A stretch of 40,984 bases of DNA from IMG/VR virus record IMGVR_UViG_3300008625_000022, positions 1 through 40,984 of that record; one strand, given 5' to 3'. The stretch comes from a virus. Positions 39,443-40,984 of the stretch are shown here, in pieces. Made by a program: the position numbers and the translations under genes. The notes below the pieces were generated by a model. That model did not search any database. It saw only the letters and a program-made list of their open reading frames with translations, and had not been told where the DNA came from. The first letter of the stretch is position 1. Each line of letters opens with the position of its first letter.

Positions 39443-39541
39443 ATGGTAAGGCTAGATTCATATTATAAGGTTTGTGATAACACTAGACTCGAAAACATGA
39501 CATGGTTGTCTTGTACCAGCATTGATGCCTTGCCAATTTAA
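39443..39541 (+). CDS. Leaderless 32-aa microprotein or small RNA
   Basis: An ORF reading VRLDSYYKVCDNTRLENMTW then LSCTSIDALPI starts exactly 29 nt after a perfect TATA octamer and stops 2 nt before the next gene. It has two Cys and one Trp but no known motif. The same stretch is bounded by GGTAAGGC (39445-39452) and GCCTTGCC (39527-39534), which can form an 8-bp stem with one G-U pair, so a structured RNA is also possible. Confidence 0.45.
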   Translation: MVRLDSYYKVCDNTRLENMTWLSCTSIDALPI

Positions 39542-39543
39542 TT

Positions 39544-39891
39544 ATGAACCCTAGACAAAGGATGCGATTTTCAAATAGGAAAGCTGTTCTATGGTTATTA
39601 GAAAATGATTATGATGATATCTGGTTAAAAGCACATGGTAGAAGACATGATTTAGTATATACTAGGGGTGAATGGTATCGAGCATTGGATTTATGGAATC
39701 TTTTTGATGGCATCTGTTTCAATGATGAGGGTGTAGTCGTATTTTTACAAATAAAAACTAATGCATGGGCATCTGAAAAAGAAATAAAAGATTGGCTTAT
39801 AGACAGAAAGGATTTAATAGTGTTAATAATCAACGTAAAGGGTAAGGGTAAAAAATGGGAGGTAAGAGTGAGAAAATATGAAAGTAAATGA
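39544..39891 (+). CDS. PD-(D/E)xK-like nuclease (VRR-NUC / resolvase-like candidate)
   Basis: A 115-aa basic protein. WNLFDGICFNDEGVVVFLQIKTN has the D-x(n)-(E/Q)xK core of this fold (Asp of FDG, then Q-x-K), preceded by a helix with a conserved KAHGRRHDLVY. A nuclease of the resolvase or VRR-NUC type is likely, with DNA junctions or flaps as substrate. It follows RadA, as resolvases often do. Its last 14 nt overlap the next gene. Confidence 0.6.
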   Translation: MNPRQRMRFSNRKAVLWLLENDYDDIWLKAHGRRHDLVYTRGEWYRALDLWNLFDGICFNDEGVVVFLQIKTNAWASEKEIKDWLIDRKDLIVLIINVKGKGKKWEVRVRKYESK

Positions 39892-40285
39892 AAAAGGTGA
39901 GTTCATAGGAGATGGAGAAGAGGTAGCATTAGAAATACTTCGAGATATTTTTGGTGAAGAGGCAGAATACTCTACACAGGTAAAATTTACATCACTATTA
40001 GAACCTGAATGGCTAGATACAGTATCAGAAAGACAAGAAAAAGAGACATTAGACATAGTTATATCACAAAACAATAGAACAATAGTATTTAGGGTTCAAG
40101 ACGACCATCATAAAGGTTTTCATACGCAACAGCGTGACTTAGTGCAAAAAAAGACGTTAGAATGGAATAATTGTATTGTAATTGACTTATGGAAGGACGA
40201 ATGTCCTATTTTGTTTAAAAATATGAAAAATGAAGACTCATTTTCGGAAATAAAGAGTGTTCTTTCTCTTGAAAAAAACATTTAA
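39878..40285 (+). CDS. Nuclease-like protein with RVQD motif
   Basis: A 135-aa protein: GEEVALEILRDIFGEEAEYS, then ETLDIVISQNNRTIVFRVQD followed by DHHKG, then RDLVQKKTLEWNNCIVIDLW and ECPILFKN. I recall relatives of this RVQDxHHxG...Q...LE...DxW..eCP pattern among archaeal and phage proteins of unknown function. The LDIV...VFRVQ part could be a PD-(D/E)xK core with altered residues. Operon partner of the preceding nuclease-like gene. Confidence 0.5.
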   Translation: MKVNEKGEFIGDGEEVALEILRDIFGEEAEYSTQVKFTSLLEPEWLDTVSERQEKETLDIVISQNNRTIVFRVQDDHHKGFHTQQRDLVQKKTLEWNNCIVIDLWKDECPILFKNMKNEDSFSEIKSVLSLEKNI

Positions 40286-40308
40286 AATTAAAATTTTTAG
40301 TGTACAGA

Positions 40309-40539
40309 TTATTTGTAGATATTAGACGTTTCTGTAACTGACTCATCTTTTAGATACATGAGAAATGCTTGTAATTTATTCTCGTCAATTTTTTCCTTCA
40401 ACATCATCATAATAATCCGAATTTCAAGGAAGATTAATTCATCTTTAGTAATGGCTTCAGTTAACACTTTATCTAACTCGTCATAGACTTTATTGATTAT
40501 ACTCCACCTAGGCTCTTTTACTTCAGGCTCTTCTGACAT
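40309..40539 (-). CDS. Hypothetical acidic helical protein
   Basis: A 76-aa protein, nearly all helix (IINKVYDELDKVLTEAITKD; LIFLEIRIIMMMLKEKIDEN), with a charged start. Its ATG lies inside the end of the upstream membrane-protein gene, so the two are coupled and may act together. No family. Confidence 0.5.
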   Translation of the reverse strand: MSEEPEVKEPRWSIINKVYDELDKVLTEAITKDELIFLEIRIIMMMLKEKIDENKLQAFLMYLKDESVTETSNIYK

Positions 40540-40792
40540 ACTTCCTGACCCTTGCTGTTATTAATAAAGTTATACTTATAATAGGTATCAATTCGAGTAG
40601 GTCAATACCATATAACAAGAAATCCAACACTATATTTTTACCGAATAAATAGGTATGGTTATGGTCTCCAAAAAAGCATTCGGCTGCAGTTATTGTATGT
40701 GGTATTTGGAGGTATAATATGATGGCAGAGGCTAAAAGGCTCTTTGTCATATGCCTCTCATACCAATCTAGGAACCTACCTAACACCCTCAT
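40523..40792 (-). CDS. Small membrane protein
   Basis: An 89-aa protein with two predicted membrane spans: SLLASAIILYLQIPHTITAA and about residues 55-80 (LLYGIDLLELIPIISITLLI). The N-terminus (GRFLDWYERHMTK) and C-terminus (RVRKYVRRA) are basic and the middle loop holds ECFFGDHNHTYL. Could be a holin-like or superinfection protein; there is no lysin next to it to support lysis. Led by a TATA-like box. Confidence 0.55.
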   Translation of the reverse strand: MRVLGRFLDWYERHMTKSLLASAIILYLQIPHTITAAECFFGDHNHTYLFGKNIVLDFLLYGIDLLELIPIISITLLITARVRKYVRRA

Positions 40793-40815
40793 ACTATAAC
40801 AGTAAATCTTATTTA

Positions 40816-40823
40816 GTTATAAA
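40816..40823 (-). promoter_or_regulatory. TATA box for the membrane-protein pair (reverse)
   Basis: On the reverse strand tttataac begins 31 nt before the ATG at 40792. The A/T-rich 48-nt gap probably also holds the forward promoter of the 40841 gene (tttagtta at 40812). Confidence 0.5.
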
Positions 40824-40840
40824 TCCAACGAAAATTAGCT

Positions 40841-40984
40841 ATGCCTCTCAAAATGGATTTAAGGGTAAATGGGTATGATGATGATAATAGAGGAATCTAT
40901 TATTCTGAGACTGGAAGGTGCCTTATATTCTTAACCAACCATGAGTCAATTGAGGATATCTTTAAGACAATATCACATGAGGTT
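40841..40984 (+). CDS. Probable HExxH metalloprotein, 3' truncated
   Basis: The frame is open from ATG 40841 to the end of the window (48 codons). It reads MDLRVNGYDDDNRGIYYSET, then CLIFLTNHESIEDIFKTISHEV and breaks off. ISHEV after a strand and a helix looks like the beginning of a HExxH zinc helix, similar in layout to VICHELAH of the reverse gene at 30726. The missing second His is outside the window, so this is a guess. Confidence 0.45.
   Translation, partial: MPLKMDLRVNGYDDDNRGIYYSETGRCLIFLTNHESIEDIFKTISHEV

Noticed and set aside
39445-39534. Possible tRNA (complementary ends of 8 bp, 90 nt)
   Set aside because: No GTTCRANNC T-loop before the 3' stem and no convincing anticodon arm; kept only as a possible structured RNA.
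40523-40792. Holin
   Set aside because: Two membrane spans and size would allow it, but no lysin is nearby and archaeal hosts lack the usual murein target; left as membrane protein.

Overview
This window reads as most of the genome of a tailed (HK97-fold, long-tailed, siphovirus-like) archaeal virus, about two-thirds A+T, probably infecting a marine ammonia-oxidising archaeon (Nitrososphaerota/Thaumarchaeota). The archaeal assignment rests on an MCM helicase, a RadA recombinase and about two dozen genes that have a TATA octamer 28-31 nt in front of the start codon with no Shine-Dalgarno site, the pattern of leaderless archaeal transcripts. The thaumarchaeal assignment is an inference from a small CPCC zinc-ribbon protein, a secreted matrixin-like protease and a secreted cupredoxin-like protein that resemble proteins I know from that phylum. 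No rRNA, tRNA, integrase, insertion sequence or CRISPR array was seen.

Layout. (1) 1-8.2 kb, forward: end of a Lys-rich head-region protein, an acidic scaffold-like protein, the major capsid protein, small virion proteins, head-tail connector, tail terminator-like protein, tail tube, and a pair of overlapping tail-assembly-chaperone frames that appear to be joined by a programmed -1 frameshift. (2) 8.2-24.5 kb, forward: tape measure, distal tail and hub proteins, then about 11 kb of adhesin-like genes without an internal promoter, with LamG-type domains, phage-type fibre repeats, Gly-rich repeats and an FQ-repeat protein. (3) 24.5-30 kb, forward: Cas4-like nuclease, a TGT/DpdA-like TIM-barrel protein, probable small terminase, two tiny Cys-rich proteins, large terminase and a 536-aa virion-associated candidate, then a zinc-finger microprotein and RNase HI. 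(4) 30.4-33.3 kb, reverse: ribbon-helix-helix candidate, HExxH metalloprotein, zinc-ribbon microproteins, the secreted cupredoxin-like protein. (5) 33.3-40.3 kb, forward: secreted metzincin, metallophosphoesterase, winged helix, MCM, RadA and two nuclease-like proteins. (6) 40.3 kb to the end: a short reverse pair with a membrane protein, then a truncated forward gene that breaks off inside a probable HExxH motif.

How it fits together. Virion genes are read in one direction. Head genes are split into short leaderless units with their own promoters, while tail genes are long co-transcribed runs with ATGA/TAATG start-stop overlaps. MCM, RadA, RNase HI and several PD-(D/E)xK-like nucleases make up a replication/recombination set that must use the host polymerase, since none is encoded here. 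The portal and head protease are expected just upstream of base 1. The most interesting items are the frameshift site C_CCT_TTA, the cupredoxin-like protein that has lost its copper ligands, the TIM-barrel protein, the many zinc-binding microproteins that escape ordinary gene calling, and a 32-aa leaderless ORF that could instead be a structured RNA.
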